Source of the DNA: Streptantibioticus_A sp037034305
GTDB lineage: Bacteria; Actinomycetota; Actinomycetes; Streptomycetales; Streptomycetaceae
Assembly: GCA_037034305.1 (NCBI GenBank)
Contig: JBAGJY010000006.1
Span: forward strand, 62,001 to 126,000
Length of the DNA stretch: 64,000 nucleotides
Direction: 5' to 3'
Numbering within the stretch: the stretch's first letter is position 1; every line of letters starts with the position of its first letter. This document shows positions 16,877 to 25,154 of the stretch, one piece after another. A program made the position numbers and the translations under genes. Under the pieces are notes generated by a model. It was not told where the DNA came from. It saw only the letters and a list, made by a program, of their open reading frames with translations, and searched no databases.

Positions 16877-17181
16877 CCCTCTTCAACTACTGGTGCGAAG
16901 CCGTCGCCCATGTCAGGGACAGCGGACACGCCCACTTGCTGAGCACACAACCGGCCAGCACTCCACGCCTGGCGCTGCGTTGGCTCCGCGGTCGCGTACG
17001 AGATGTCGCCGAGCAACTCGACCCGGCGCCCGCTCGACCGGCCAGTCACTGGCTCGACGACCAGGTCGAGCACGAACGCGCCTTATCCGCGCTAGCCGCA
17101 GGTGAGGCGTACGCCTTCGTTCTCGCCGACGACACCACTCGATACGTCCTGTCAGTCCGCCCCATAGGAACCGCACGGTGA
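16870..17181 (+). CDS. Small YWCE-motif protein, first copy
   Basis: A 103-residue protein of unknown function. It begins LTLFNYWCEAV and continues with an alpha region (LALRWLRGRVRDVAEQLDP) and a beta-rich end (EAYAFVLADDTTRYVLSVRP). It overlaps the HATPase stop by 7 bases and the next start by 4 (GTGA). The next gene has the same layout (Y-W-C-E, then xxRWIRG, then FTVTHASTRIEWTARPV), so the pair arose by duplication. A third, frameshifted copy is at 25878. Role probably linked to the upstream HATPase protein. Confidence 0.65.
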   Translation: MLTLFNYWCEAVAHVRDSGHAHLLSTQPASTPRLALRWLRGRVRDVAEQLDPAPARPASHWLDDQVEHERALSALAAGEAYAFVLADDTTRYVLSVRPIGTAR

Positions 17182-17564
17182 AGAACCCCGACCTCAACGT
17201 TCGCCGCGGCTACTGGTGCGAGTGCTGGACCACAAGCCCCACAACTGGCAGTGCTCCTGGTCTCTTTGCTTCGTTTGAAGCGGTCACCGCCACACAGGCT
17301 GTGCGCTGGATCAGGGGGGTCCTACGGACGATCGTGTCGGCTCTCGAACCGGACGCAGCCGATCGAGCCCGGGCCTGGTTGGCGACTGGCTACGTGACTG
17401 CCGTCGGCGACTTGGAGCGCGCCCAGCCATGCGTCTTCACCGTCACCCACGCCAGCACCCGCATCGAGTGGACCGCCCGACCAGTGCTCTTCCTGACGCT
17501 GGCGCACCGCCAAGGGGGCAACCTCCCAGACTGCACAGAGCAGTTCTGTGGCCATGCCAGGTGA
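17178..17564 (+). CDS. Small YWCE-motif protein, second copy
   Basis: A 128-residue protein of unknown function, paralogous to its upstream neighbour: RRGYWCECWTTS, ATQAVRWIRGVLRTIVSALE, then CVFTVTHASTRIEWTARPVL and a tail with two extra Cys (PDCTEQFCGHAR). GTG 17178 overlaps the previous stop. The same gene, decayed, lies in the second element remnant at about 25878-26215, showing that it is a standard cargo of this element family. Confidence 0.65.
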   Translation: MKNPDLNVRRGYWCECWTTSPTTGSAPGLFASFEAVTATQAVRWIRGVLRTIVSALEPDAADRARAWLATGYVTAVGDLERAQPCVFTVTHASTRIEWTARPVLFLTLAHRQGGNLPDCTEQFCGHAR

Positions 17565-17618
17565 TGCCGCATTTGGCTCGCGCCTACGGTGGAACGACCA
17601 GCCAGCCGAGGGGAACCG

Positions 17619-18056
17619 GTGATCGTGAGCATCCAACGCCCGCACTCTGTGAGCGTCGCCGGAGTCATCGTCGACGACCAGGGTCAGGCTCTGCTCATAC
17701 AGCGTCGGGACAACGGGCATTGGGAACCACCCGGCGGAGTCCTGGAGGCCGGGGAGACGATCCCAGAAGCCCTCCGGCGCGAGGTGCTGGAGGAGACCGG
17801 GATCCTGATCGAACTCCCGGCAACGCTCACAGGCGTCTACAAGAACATGACCGGCTTGGTCGTCGCCCTCGTCTTCCGATGCAAGGCGATGGGCGGCAGC
17901 CTCAGGACCGGAGCGGAGACCCGGGCACTGCGCTGGGCTACCCGCGAGCAGGTACGCCAACTCGCCGACGAGGCATACGCGATCCGCGTCCTGGACGCAC
18001 TCGACGTGGCGTCCTCGCCCGCCGCGCGTGCGCATGATGGTGTGAAACTCGTCTAG
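17619..18056 (+). CDS. NUDIX hydrolase
   Basis: A 145-residue nucleotide-diphosphate-type hydrolase. The Nudix box is complete: GGVLEAGETIPEALRREV then LEETGI, giving the metal-binding REXXEE core. GTG 17619 has GAGGGGAA just upstream; a TACGGT at 17584 is a possible -10. A Nudix gene is a frequent member of AICE regulatory modules, where it has been proposed to respond to a nucleotide signal. The substrate is unknown. Confidence 0.85.
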   Translation: MIVSIQRPHSVSVAGVIVDDQGQALLIQRRDNGHWEPPGGVLEAGETIPEALRREVLEETGILIELPATLTGVYKNMTGLVVALVFRCKAMGGSLRTGAETRALRWATREQVRQLADEAYAIRVLDALDVASSPAARAHDGVKLV

Positions 18057-18482
18057 CACTGGTTCGCCAACCCCAGCCCCACGCAGATGGCGAGTAACAA
18101 CCTTCTCTACGGGTTCAAGGCGGCTCGCTCCGCTCACCGCGCGCGGCCCGGCCCCCGGCCGGGCCTGCGCTCCTGTCTTCGCCCCGCTCCAGCCCGGCCG
18201 GCGCCCGTGCCGCGGGCACAGCAAGCAGCCGCCTAGGGTGAGAGATAGGGCATGCCGTGGTCGGGGGCTCCACGGCTTTACCCACCTCCCCGGTCCGGGC
18301 CCCACGTCGAGCAAGACCAGGGGGCCACTCGTGCAAATTGCGGTCAGGCCCAAAGCCTGCCCGAGTTGCCGACCAGCGTACGGCCCCCTGATCATGCTCG
18401 ACCCCAGACCGGGCAGGCCACCGGCCAAACCCGCTCCGCCGATTCCAGCACCGGGCAACCGGGAGCTCCCAAAACCCTTGAC
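18057..18482. other. Non-coding stretch, possible replication or transfer locus
   Basis: About 425 bases without a believable gene. A very GC-rich part (18115-18235, containing GGCTCGCTCCGCTCACCGCG) is followed by sequence with repeated GGGCC/GGCCC blocks. A sudden AT-rich switch follows near 18480 (CCTAATTAACAGTACT), where the defence-like cargo begins. It may be an origin or clt-type locus; I see no decisive motif. Confidence 0.35.
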
Positions 18483-19520
18483 CTAATTAACAGTACTCGT
18501 GTGAGCCTGATGCGCACGGCACATCGGGGATTCCAGTGCGTCAACGGCTTGTCCATGCCGTGTCGCGTCCGGTGACCACCGAATTCCCTCACCAGATGAG
18601 GTGATGGTCAGCGATCCAGCGCAGGCGAACTTGGCGAAGACTCCAGGTCCGCTTCGAAGGCTAGCGATAGGAAGGCTCTCTGGATGACACGAACGACTAA
18701 CTTGCGTGCAGGCAATCTGCACGTCATCTCCCAGCGCTTCGCGTAGCCCTTCAACGATCTCTTTACGAGGATTCACAAAATGTGATCTGCCATGAGAGAA
18801 GATCACTAATCTAGGCCTAACAGCTCTGGCCAGGTCAATTGCAAAAGCTTTGTTGTCCGGCGCACCTGAACGACCTCCGTGGTGAGGAAACACCAAAACT
18901 GGTGCCCTCATGTCCACATTGGCGCGCTGCATCTCCGTGAATCCCTTAGCATCAAGATCACCAGGCAGCAGTACAGCTGGCTTGCCATCTAGTTCGATCC
19001 GAACAACGGCGGACATGCCGTTGGAAGTTATTGGCCCTAGCGGATGCGCGCCACCTGTGGGTCCGACGCCGGCCCACACGATCCCCGGGTGTAGCACTCT
19101 CACACCTATTCGGCGGACATCTAGTAGGCCGTCCGAACCTACATTGAGATTAGTGCGGACGCCGATCAGGCCTTTCCTCTGCCGATCAGCCGCCACCGTC
19201 AACAAGTCGAGGAAGGCCTCGGAGAACTTCGTCGAATCAGGATTAGCCCACAGCGTTTTGACGGTGACTTCATCATGCGCCATGAGCGCTGCGGCACCTT
19301 TGATGTGGTCGTTATCCGCATGCGAAAGAATGAGGTGTTCGACGACCTGTGCCCCGACGGTAGCCATCTCTTGCAGAAGAGGCTCCACTGCAGGCACGTC
19401 TACGACGACCCCACTCGTGCCGTCGTATATAAGCGAGCAGTTGCCGTGCCCCACGTTCAAGATCGCAGCTGCCAGCTCGTCAGCCGACCTTGGCTTTGGA
19501 AGGGGTACAACCCCAGACAT
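18483..19520 (-). CDS. ComEC/Rec2-like metallo-beta-lactamase-fold hydrolase
   Basis: A 345-residue protein with the MBL metal motif SHADNDHIKG (His67, Asp69, Asp71, His72), a second-shell metal Asp in LLPGDLDAKGF, the His pair of VFPHHGGRSG and a further FSHGRSHFVNP. The start LNVGHGNCSLIYDGTSGVVVD is typical of ComEC-type MBL domains. There is no membrane part, so it is a soluble hydrolase, probably a nuclease or phosphodiesterase. It is the last gene of a three-gene operon (10 bases after the receiver gene) and the likely effector. Its DNA is AT-richer than the core. Confidence 0.8.
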   Translation of the reverse strand: MSGVVPLPKPRSADELAAAILNVGHGNCSLIYDGTSGVVVDVPAVEPLLQEMATVGAQVVEHLILSHADNDHIKGAAALMAHDEVTVKTLWANPDSTKFSEAFLDLLTVAADRQRKGLIGVRTNLNVGSDGLLDVRRIGVRVLHPGIVWAGVGPTGGAHPLGPITSNGMSAVVRIELDGKPAVLLPGDLDAKGFTEMQRANVDMRAPVLVFPHHGGRSGAPDNKAFAIDLARAVRPRLVIFSHGRSHFVNPRKEIVEGLREALGDDVQIACTQVSRSCHPESLPIASLRSGPGVFAKFACAGSLTITSSGEGIRWSPDATRHGQAVDALESPMCRAHQAHTSTVN

Positions 19521-19530
19521 GACAGTCCCC

Positions 19531-20253
19531 CTACCGCGCCGAAAGCCAACTCTGCGGAATTTCTGGCGCTACCTCAAAATTTTCGAAGAATAGCTCTTCC
19601 GAAGACCGAGCGTGGATGTTGACGTTGGCCATGAATCGCATTCCAGGCAGATCGTCAGTCGTCAGTCCCACGGATGTCGTGATCATGTCTGCAGGGAGGA
19701 TTACAGCATCTACCGGGTCCCAAGCCACGACAATCACCTCGACAATCCGCTCGGTCCCTATCTGATCGACACGGAGAACGCGGACGACGGTTCGGTGACC
19801 TTCCCGCTCAAGCGCAGGCCCCAGCAACTGCTCACGATGAGCCAACTGCAGAGCCGACTCGATTTCTGCCGGCTTGAAACGCTTGCGAAGCATGCAAGGG
19901 ATGCTCGACCGCCACCTGCGGATACTCGTCTGCTCATCGAGATCAGCGTAGCCAGTCACTAGCACTGCTGGGATACGACGGCGGTTACTTGCTGCGACGA
20001 CTTGGGCGCCTGTGAAGGCAGCAGTGGCCCCGTGGCTCAACCTGTGATCGCACACCAAGCCATCTGCTTTTGCCGCTACAGCATTAAGCAAGGCTTCAAG
20101 GGTAGGAAACGACGGATCGATGGCGACCGGCTCGAACTCAGCGTCCTCTAGCAGGATAGAGGTCCGCCGCATGTCATCGACCGAGTCATCGACTACCGCG
20201 ATCTTTGAACCAGGTCGAATCTCGTCAATTAATCCCTGCACACTCGCCCTCAC
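19531..20253 (-). CDS. Receiver protein with unknown C-terminal domain
   Basis: A 240-residue protein. Residues about 16-135 are a receiver domain: acidic pair in AVVDDSVDD (Asp22/23), phospho-acceptor Asp69 in GLVCDHRLS, Thr100 in AVLVTGYAD and Lys127 before Pro in RKRFKP. The remaining about 100 residues (TVVRVLRVDQIGTERIVEVI to EVAPEIPQSW) are beta-rich and match no DNA-binding domain I recognise. The phospho-signal is therefore probably passed to a protein, most simply the MBL hydrolase encoded 10 bases downstream. The gene follows the kinase gene by 33 bases. Confidence 0.75.
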   Translation of the reverse strand: MRASVQGLIDEIRPGSKIAVVDDSVDDMRRTSILLEDAEFEPVAIDPSFPTLEALLNAVAAKADGLVCDHRLSHGATAAFTGAQVVAASNRRRIPAVLVTGYADLDEQTSIRRWRSSIPCMLRKRFKPAEIESALQLAHREQLLGPALEREGHRTVVRVLRVDQIGTERIVEVIVVAWDPVDAVILPADMITTSVGLTTDDLPGMRFMANVNIHARSSEELFFENFEVAPEIPQSWLSAR

Positions 20254-20286
20254 TATGCAGAATTCTCAACCGTACCCCTTGACAGA

Positions 20287-22374
20287 TCACGAAGGGGCAA
20301 TGCGCGGAAACGACACATAAAACTCCGCGCCGCCCAACTCGCCATGCTCGATCGCCCAAACCCGCCCCTTCAAATCGAGCACGATATCCCGCACGATGGT
20401 AAGTCCCATACCCGTTCCCTCATTCCGGGTTGACTTACCGGGCTTCCATACATCTTCCTTGGATATGTTTGTGATTCCCGGGCCGGAATCGAGGACACCA
20501 AGAGTGACGAAGTCCTGGGAAGTCTCCGTCCGTACTACTATTACACGTTCGGGGGATTGATTTTGGGGACTCGTGAACGCTGCAACGGAGTTGGCCAAGA
20601 AGTTAGCCAGAATCGCTTCGACAGACGCGATGGTTGAACGTACGAGCGCAGGAGGATCTTCTGCCAAATCAGTTGAGACAGAGACTCGTGCGTCACTGAA
20701 GTACGGATCGAAGCTCTCAACTATGTCCTGCACGATCAGATTAACGTCTACGTCACGCCATTTCCGCTTACGCTGCTTGAGTAGTTCCAGAGGAAGCTCA
20801 GCGAATGTCTGTAGCGAGGCAGCTGACTTCTTAATCAGTTCTACCGGATCAGCCAGTAGAGAGGCAAAACGTTCGCCGCCGAGTGCACGCTCTCCTCTCG
20901 TAGCGATGGATCCAACCATTTGTTCAATCGTGTCGACCGGCCGAAGAGTCTCATGGGCAAATACAGCCGTCGTGGTCCCCACCGTGCTTAGGGTCCGGTA
21001 AAGCATCAAGTCGTTCTCAACTACTTCCAGGCGCTCCTCCATAGCGGCCCTGTCTTCGCGGACCGCTTGCTGCACCAGCGGCCGAACACTCTCAGGCACG
21101 AGCTTAAGCGCTGCATCAACTCTGTCGTGAGTCTCCTTCACTTTCTCGCGTGTCTTCTTTTTTTCTTCGACCTTCCTCTTATCGCGCCGCTGGAGACGGA
21201 CGTCCGCAGCCCACTCCAGAGCGGCACGCACAAACTCCTTTAGCTCCATAAACGCCATATTCTCAACGAACCCACTGCGGTCCGTTTTAGGAACCAAGGT
21301 GCCGTTATCACTGACAACCTTCAAGCGTCCTACGGAGTTATTGGTTCCTGGTCGCTCCTCTGGGTTGCGTTTCTGCAGGACGTTCATGTCCAACCAGTCA
21401 TAGCCGCGATCCCCGTAGGGATGCACACGCAATCCGCGCTGATAGAAGTGAACGCCTCCTACTTCGTCAAGCCACGCAAGGTAGGCCTTCCGGAGCGCCG
21501 GCGTCATCTGGGTGTTGAAGGATGGCTTAGTTCGATTGAACATCCAGATTTCCAACTCCGCCGGCGGAGCTAGATATCCGGAGTGGTTGCCCATTTCCGA
21601 AGCTGATGCAACTGCGAAGTGATCGCCAGAGGCGATGATTGTTCCTGTCTCATCCACTAGATATGCCGCAGCTTGCCCGTTCTCATCCAGCGTAGCTTTC
21701 AAGATGTAATGGGCAGCCTCGAAAAATCCAGCCTCAACTACTCGCTGTAGTTCGGAGAATTCTGGCGCATGCAGAACGACACTGAAGTCATCGCTTTTGT
21801 CCGGGAACGGCCCCGTCAACATAACAAGGGAACGGGCGAGTCGCCTCACATCAGCGTCTGTAAGTGGAGCCCGCAAATCACGGATTTCGATCGTAGTACC
21901 AGGGAGTTCGTCCGTTTCCCGGGTGATTACTTCGAGGCCGACTTCCTCAATTGCAGTCGCCTTGTCGTACCGCTCCCAATCAATACACACCACGTGCTCA
22001 CGCTGCGGCTCGACCGTAGGGCGCGTACGGACGATGGCTGAACGCCCCAGGCGTAGCGCCGCCAATCGCCCTAGACCCTTTTCGCCAACTTTTCTCCTGC
22101 CACCAGCGGTGACAGCATCCTCGACTTTGGCTGAGCGGCCAAGAAGCAAGAAACCATCCCTGATGGACTCAAGCGTCATTCCATCGCCGACGTCGGACAC
22201 GACGATTGTTCCGCCCGGCTCCCCCACGTTTTGGAGGCGGACTTCGCAACTCTCCGCATCGGCGTCATACGAGTTGCGTGCCAGCTCCACGATCCCCAAG
22301 TCTGGGTGTGGGATGAGTTCCTCGCCCAGTCGGGCAAGCATCTCCGGTGCGAAGCGGAGCCTCTCTGTCGCCAT
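20287..22374 (-). CDS. Dual-GHKL sensor: MORC/Hsp90-like ATPase fused to histidine kinase
   Basis: A 695-residue soluble protein with two ATP modules. The N-terminal GHKL ATPase is of MutL/Hsp90/MORC type: ELARNSYDADA (30-40), DVGDGMT (61-67) and GEKGLGRLA (97-105), followed by a middle domain (VPKTDRSGFVEN, 361-372). A charged coiled-coil covers about 395-455. The C-terminal histidine-kinase core has candidate His474 in VFAHETLRPVDTI, N-box ANFLANSVAAF, DSGPGI (629-634) and GTGMGLTIV (653-661). No membrane segments, so sensing is cytoplasmic. It is first in the operon kinase-receiver-MBL. MORC-like ATPases are known in restriction and defence loci. Confidence 0.8.
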   Translation of the reverse strand: MATERLRFAPEMLARLGEELIPHPDLGIVELARNSYDADAESCEVRLQNVGEPGGTIVVSDVGDGMTLESIRDGFLLLGRSAKVEDAVTAGGRRKVGEKGLGRLAALRLGRSAIVRTRPTVEPQREHVVCIDWERYDKATAIEEVGLEVITRETDELPGTTIEIRDLRAPLTDADVRRLARSLVMLTGPFPDKSDDFSVVLHAPEFSELQRVVEAGFFEAAHYILKATLDENGQAAAYLVDETGTIIASGDHFAVASASEMGNHSGYLAPPAELEIWMFNRTKPSFNTQMTPALRKAYLAWLDEVGGVHFYQRGLRVHPYGDRGYDWLDMNVLQKRNPEERPGTNNSVGRLKVVSDNGTLVPKTDRSGFVENMAFMELKEFVRAALEWAADVRLQRRDKRKVEEKKKTREKVKETHDRVDAALKLVPESVRPLVQQAVREDRAAMEERLEVVENDLMLYRTLSTVGTTTAVFAHETLRPVDTIEQMVGSIATRGERALGGERFASLLADPVELIKKSAASLQTFAELPLELLKQRKRKWRDVDVNLIVQDIVESFDPYFSDARVSVSTDLAEDPPALVRSTIASVEAILANFLANSVAAFTSPQNQSPERVIVVRTETSQDFVTLGVLDSGPGITNISKEDVWKPGKSTRNEGTGMGLTIVRDIVLDLKGRVWAIEHGELGGAEFYVSFPRIAPS

Positions 22375-22612
22375 CTAGTACCTGCCCCCCACGTCCTAGA
22401 TAGATGTCCGCGCCGGTAGCCCGCGAAGCTTGCTCGGCGGCACAGCCGTTCCTGCCTGTCAGCAAGATCGCTTCTCTTGGCCAGCGTAGTGCTGCGCGAT
22501 CGCCTCGTGCACTACGTTGGTCGGACGACTCTGACCCAAAGCAACCTTCTTTGAACCGATGGTGACACAACGTCAGGGCCAGAGGCTAGAGGTGACAGGA
22601 AGTGGGGGCGAC

Positions 22613-23941
22613 ATGACAGGAGCTCGGGGCTACAGCGAGTACACCGCTCAACTGCGTCAACTGACCACCGATGCAGCTGCAGGCCGCACAGTCCAACCTC
22701 GCCGCTTGCTGGCCAGTGTTGACGGGGAAGCGTCTGAACAGCTGCGTCGCCTAGTGTCCTTGCAGTATCGCCGGCAGGTCGGTGCCTTCTTCACGCCCGC
22801 CCCCCTGAAGCAACGTGTGACCGAGGTACTGCTTCGGCACCGTGCCAACTCGTACCTGGACCCTACTTGCGGCTCCGGAGACTTGCTCCTGGCTGCCTCG
22901 AACGTCCTTCCCATCCAAAACTCATTGGCTGCCACTCTCCGCGACTGGACAGATCGGCTTTACGGGTGCGATATCAATCGAGAGTTCGTGGAGGCAGCTC
23001 GACATCGCCTCTTTATCGCCGCGCTGCTACGACATGGCGTCGCACGAGACGAGCAAGTCACTTCTGTTGAAACGGGCAGGTATTTCTCTAACATTGTCGT
23101 AGGAGACGGACTCAACTCCCTCTCGAAGGCGGACTCGTTCACTGGGCACATACTGCTTAATCCGCCGTTCGGCGTGATGTCGTCTTCCCTAAGCCGGGAG
23201 TGGACATCGAAGCCAACGTCCACTGCCGCCATTTTCGCATATCAAGCCATTCGCCACCTGGCTTCCGGAGGGTGGCTGACAGCAATCCTTCCAGACGTGT
23301 TGCGAAGCGGCAGCCGCTATCAACCTTGGCGGACACTGGTGGATGAAATATGCGCGCGAGAATCAATCATCACCTATGGACAATTTGACGACCATGCTGA
23401 CGTGGATGTCTTTCTGCTGAACGCTAGAAGCACCCCCCTCGCGGAGGAAAGGCCCGCAACGGAGTGGTGGGCCCCCGAATCTCTGCCTCTTACTGGGCCG
23501 CGGATTGGTGATTACTTCACAATTCGGGTCGGCACTGTAGTCGATAACCGCGACCCAACTGAAGGTCCGATCTATCCCTTCGCTAAAGCCAGGGATCTCC
23601 CACCGTCCGGCGAGGTTTCCCTTCCTTCCGGTCGCCGGAACTTCGCCGGCCGGGTGTTCGAGCCTCCTTTCGTGCTCCTACGCAGGACCTCGCGTCCTGC
23701 GAAACCTGGCCAGTCTCGCGTCTGTGGTGTATTGATTACAGGAAAGAATCCTGTCGCTGTGGATAATCACCTGATTGCAGCCTTGCCTAAGGATCACTCA
23801 ATCGAGTCATGTCGGGCACTTCTACGGGTATTGGCCAGCGAGCCTACAAGTGAGTGGCTAGATAATCGGATCCGATGCCGACACCTTACGGTGGGGGCAG
23901 TGCGAGAGATCCCATGGCGTGATCTCGCCGATTTTAGTTAG
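22613..23941 (+). CDS. N6-adenine DNA methyltransferase
   Basis: A 442-residue methylase, divergent from the kinase operon. It has the SAM motif YLDPTCGSGDLLLAA, the acidic strand LYGCDINREFVEAA and the catalytic motif IV LLNPPFG (NPPF), preceded by the usual RRQVGAFFTPAPLKQRVTE. The C-terminal third (TIRVGTVVDNRDPTEGPIYP to HLTVGAVREIPWRD) resembles a target-recognition region. ATG 22613 is chosen for GGAAG and a G-run upstream; ATG 22559 in frame is possible. No restriction endonuclease gene is adjacent, which points to a self-marking or BREX/DISARM-like role, not a classical R-M pair. Confidence 0.8.
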   Translation: MTGARGYSEYTAQLRQLTTDAAAGRTVQPRRLLASVDGEASEQLRRLVSLQYRRQVGAFFTPAPLKQRVTEVLLRHRANSYLDPTCGSGDLLLAASNVLPIQNSLAATLRDWTDRLYGCDINREFVEAARHRLFIAALLRHGVARDEQVTSVETGRYFSNIVVGDGLNSLSKADSFTGHILLNPPFGVMSSSLSREWTSKPTSTAAIFAYQAIRHLASGGWLTAILPDVLRSGSRYQPWRTLVDEICARESIITYGQFDDHADVDVFLLNARSTPLAEERPATEWWAPESLPLTGPRIGDYFTIRVGTVVDNRDPTEGPIYPFAKARDLPPSGEVSLPSGRRNFAGRVFEPPFVLLRRTSRPAKPGQSRVCGVLITGKNPVAVDNHLIAALPKDHSIESCRALLRVLASEPTSEWLDNRIRCRHLTVGAVREIPWRDLADFS

Positions 23942-24470
23942 GCGTTGGAGAAGAATATCCGCGCCAACTGATCCTGTGCCGTCGAGAAGAAGCGACTTGG
24001 ATGGCGCCGAACAGCTCGCACGCCGGGCCCACGTGAGTTTGAGCGTCACATCCTCATGCTCTCCGACGGAGCCGGGTAGCTCTCCGAGCAGCTGGATGGG
24101 CCGTTGGAGCACGCCAAGGCCGTCGGCCTCGACTACGCGATCGACTCGCAAGAAGCCAATGATTGGGCTCTGACCCGCACTCGAATGCTCGCCGTCCTTC
24201 GCGAGATCCCGGAGAGCGTCAGGTCCAACAGCAGTCCTGAGTAACCCGTCTGCGGAATGGTGCGGCCCTCCATGACCGCACCCGCTGCTCAGGCGGGATA
24301 CGCCTCGCTAACCCGGCTCCTGCTCGTGGACCATTCGTGGACGGGATTCTGCGTAAGCGGATCCATGGGCCCGTAACCTGCAAGAATCCTCAGCAGCGAA
24401 GCGCCCTCCGGAGCCGGGTGCGAATGGCTGTGGAGTGGGTCTCACAGAGGCGCGCACGTATTCGCTGCGG
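23942..24470. other. Stretch with a decayed coding fragment
   Basis: About 530 bases. A plus-strand frame reads EFERHILMLSDGAG, stop, then LSEQLDGPLEHAKAVGLDYA and RTRMLAVLREIPESV to TAA at about 24243. It looks like a short gene broken by an in-frame TAG; I do not recognise the family. The rest (24245-24470) shows nothing. Confidence 0.35.
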
Positions 24471-25154
24471 TCAGACCTTCCGCTGGTCTTCCCAGATCGC
24501 GTGGTCTAGCTCCCACGGGGTGCACCTCAAGCGTGCCGCAGCCTCAGTGATGAGTCCGATCGCTTGGGCCGTGGTCACCGTGCGCTGCAGCACCGTTTGC
24601 AGCCACCGAAGAACCATACGGTCCGGCTTGATGCGGCTGTCGTCTCCCAAGAGCATCCACAGGTAAGCGAGACGTGCGCCGGAGCCGTGGCCAGCAACCC
24701 CCGCGAGGTCACCCTCAACGGTCTTCAGCTTGTCCAAGTCAGCGAGTAGCGCGTTGGCATCAGCAAGGGTCGCGATGCCGTGAGATACCAGGATCTCGGC
24801 GCACTGACGGGCAGCCTCCGCCTTCAGTGGGGCCTCGCGGCTTGCCCGTGTGCGCTGCCTGTTCTGCAAGACCTCGGAAGAAAAGGCCGCCTCGCCGTGG
24901 GTCTGGATGTGCGTAACGAAGACCTGAAGCGGTTGCTCGTCGGGGACAGGGAGCTGCGCGCTACCTGACAGCGGAACTGAGATGCCGGCCCAGGCCGCGT
25001 AGCGGTGGCAGGTCGGAACCGTGTGCCGCTCGTAGTGGGCGTTGATGGAGAAGACGGCGTCCAAGACGCACAAGGAGGCATGGGCCCACCGAGGACCTCG
25101 CGGTTTGAGTGCCAGACGCCGAGCGGCGACGACTACTCGTCCTATCTCGTCCAT
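24471..25154 (-). CDS. Predicted helix-hairpin-helix (HhH-GPD-like) protein
   Basis: A 227-residue, mostly helical protein. The N-terminal part has ALKPRGPRWAHASLCVLDAVFSINAHYERHTVP. The C-terminal part, DKLKTVEGDLAGVAGHGSGA then RLAYLWMLLGDDSRIKPDRMVLRWL, looks like the helix-hairpin-helix and following helix of base-excision glycosylases (compare L-P-G-V-G-x-K-T-A ... V-D-x-H-V-x-R). I cannot identify the catalytic Lys/Asp pair with certainty. It lies beside the methylase at the edge of the cargo and could be a DNA-base sensor or nuclease. ATG 25154 is the first start within the conserved part. Confidence 0.55.
   Translation of the reverse strand: MDEIGRVVVAARRLALKPRGPRWAHASLCVLDAVFSINAHYERHTVPTCHRYAAWAGISVPLSGSAQLPVPDEQPLQVFVTHIQTHGEAAFSSEVLQNRQRTRASREAPLKAEAARQCAEILVSHGIATLADANALLADLDKLKTVEGDLAGVAGHGSGARLAYLWMLLGDDSRIKPDRMVLRWLQTVLQRTVTTAQAIGLITEAAARLRCTPWELDHAIWEDQRKV

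Noticed and set aside
17322..18458. A 378-codon minus-strand frame across the YWCE and NUDIX genes
   Set aside because: It is antisense to two supported genes. Its only unique part (18057-18458) shows no family resemblance, so I treat that part as non-coding.
18483..22374. Identification of the operon as Detocs
   Set aside because: Detocs kinases have TPR sensor parts and the system uses two receiver proteins with a phosphorylase or other effector. Here there is one receiver, a MORC-like sensor and a separate MBL protein, so I only compare the logic.
22559..23941. A complete type II restriction-modification pair
   Set aside because: Only a methylase is found. Neither the MBL protein nor the HhH-like protein shows a restriction-enzyme PD-(D/E)xK motif.
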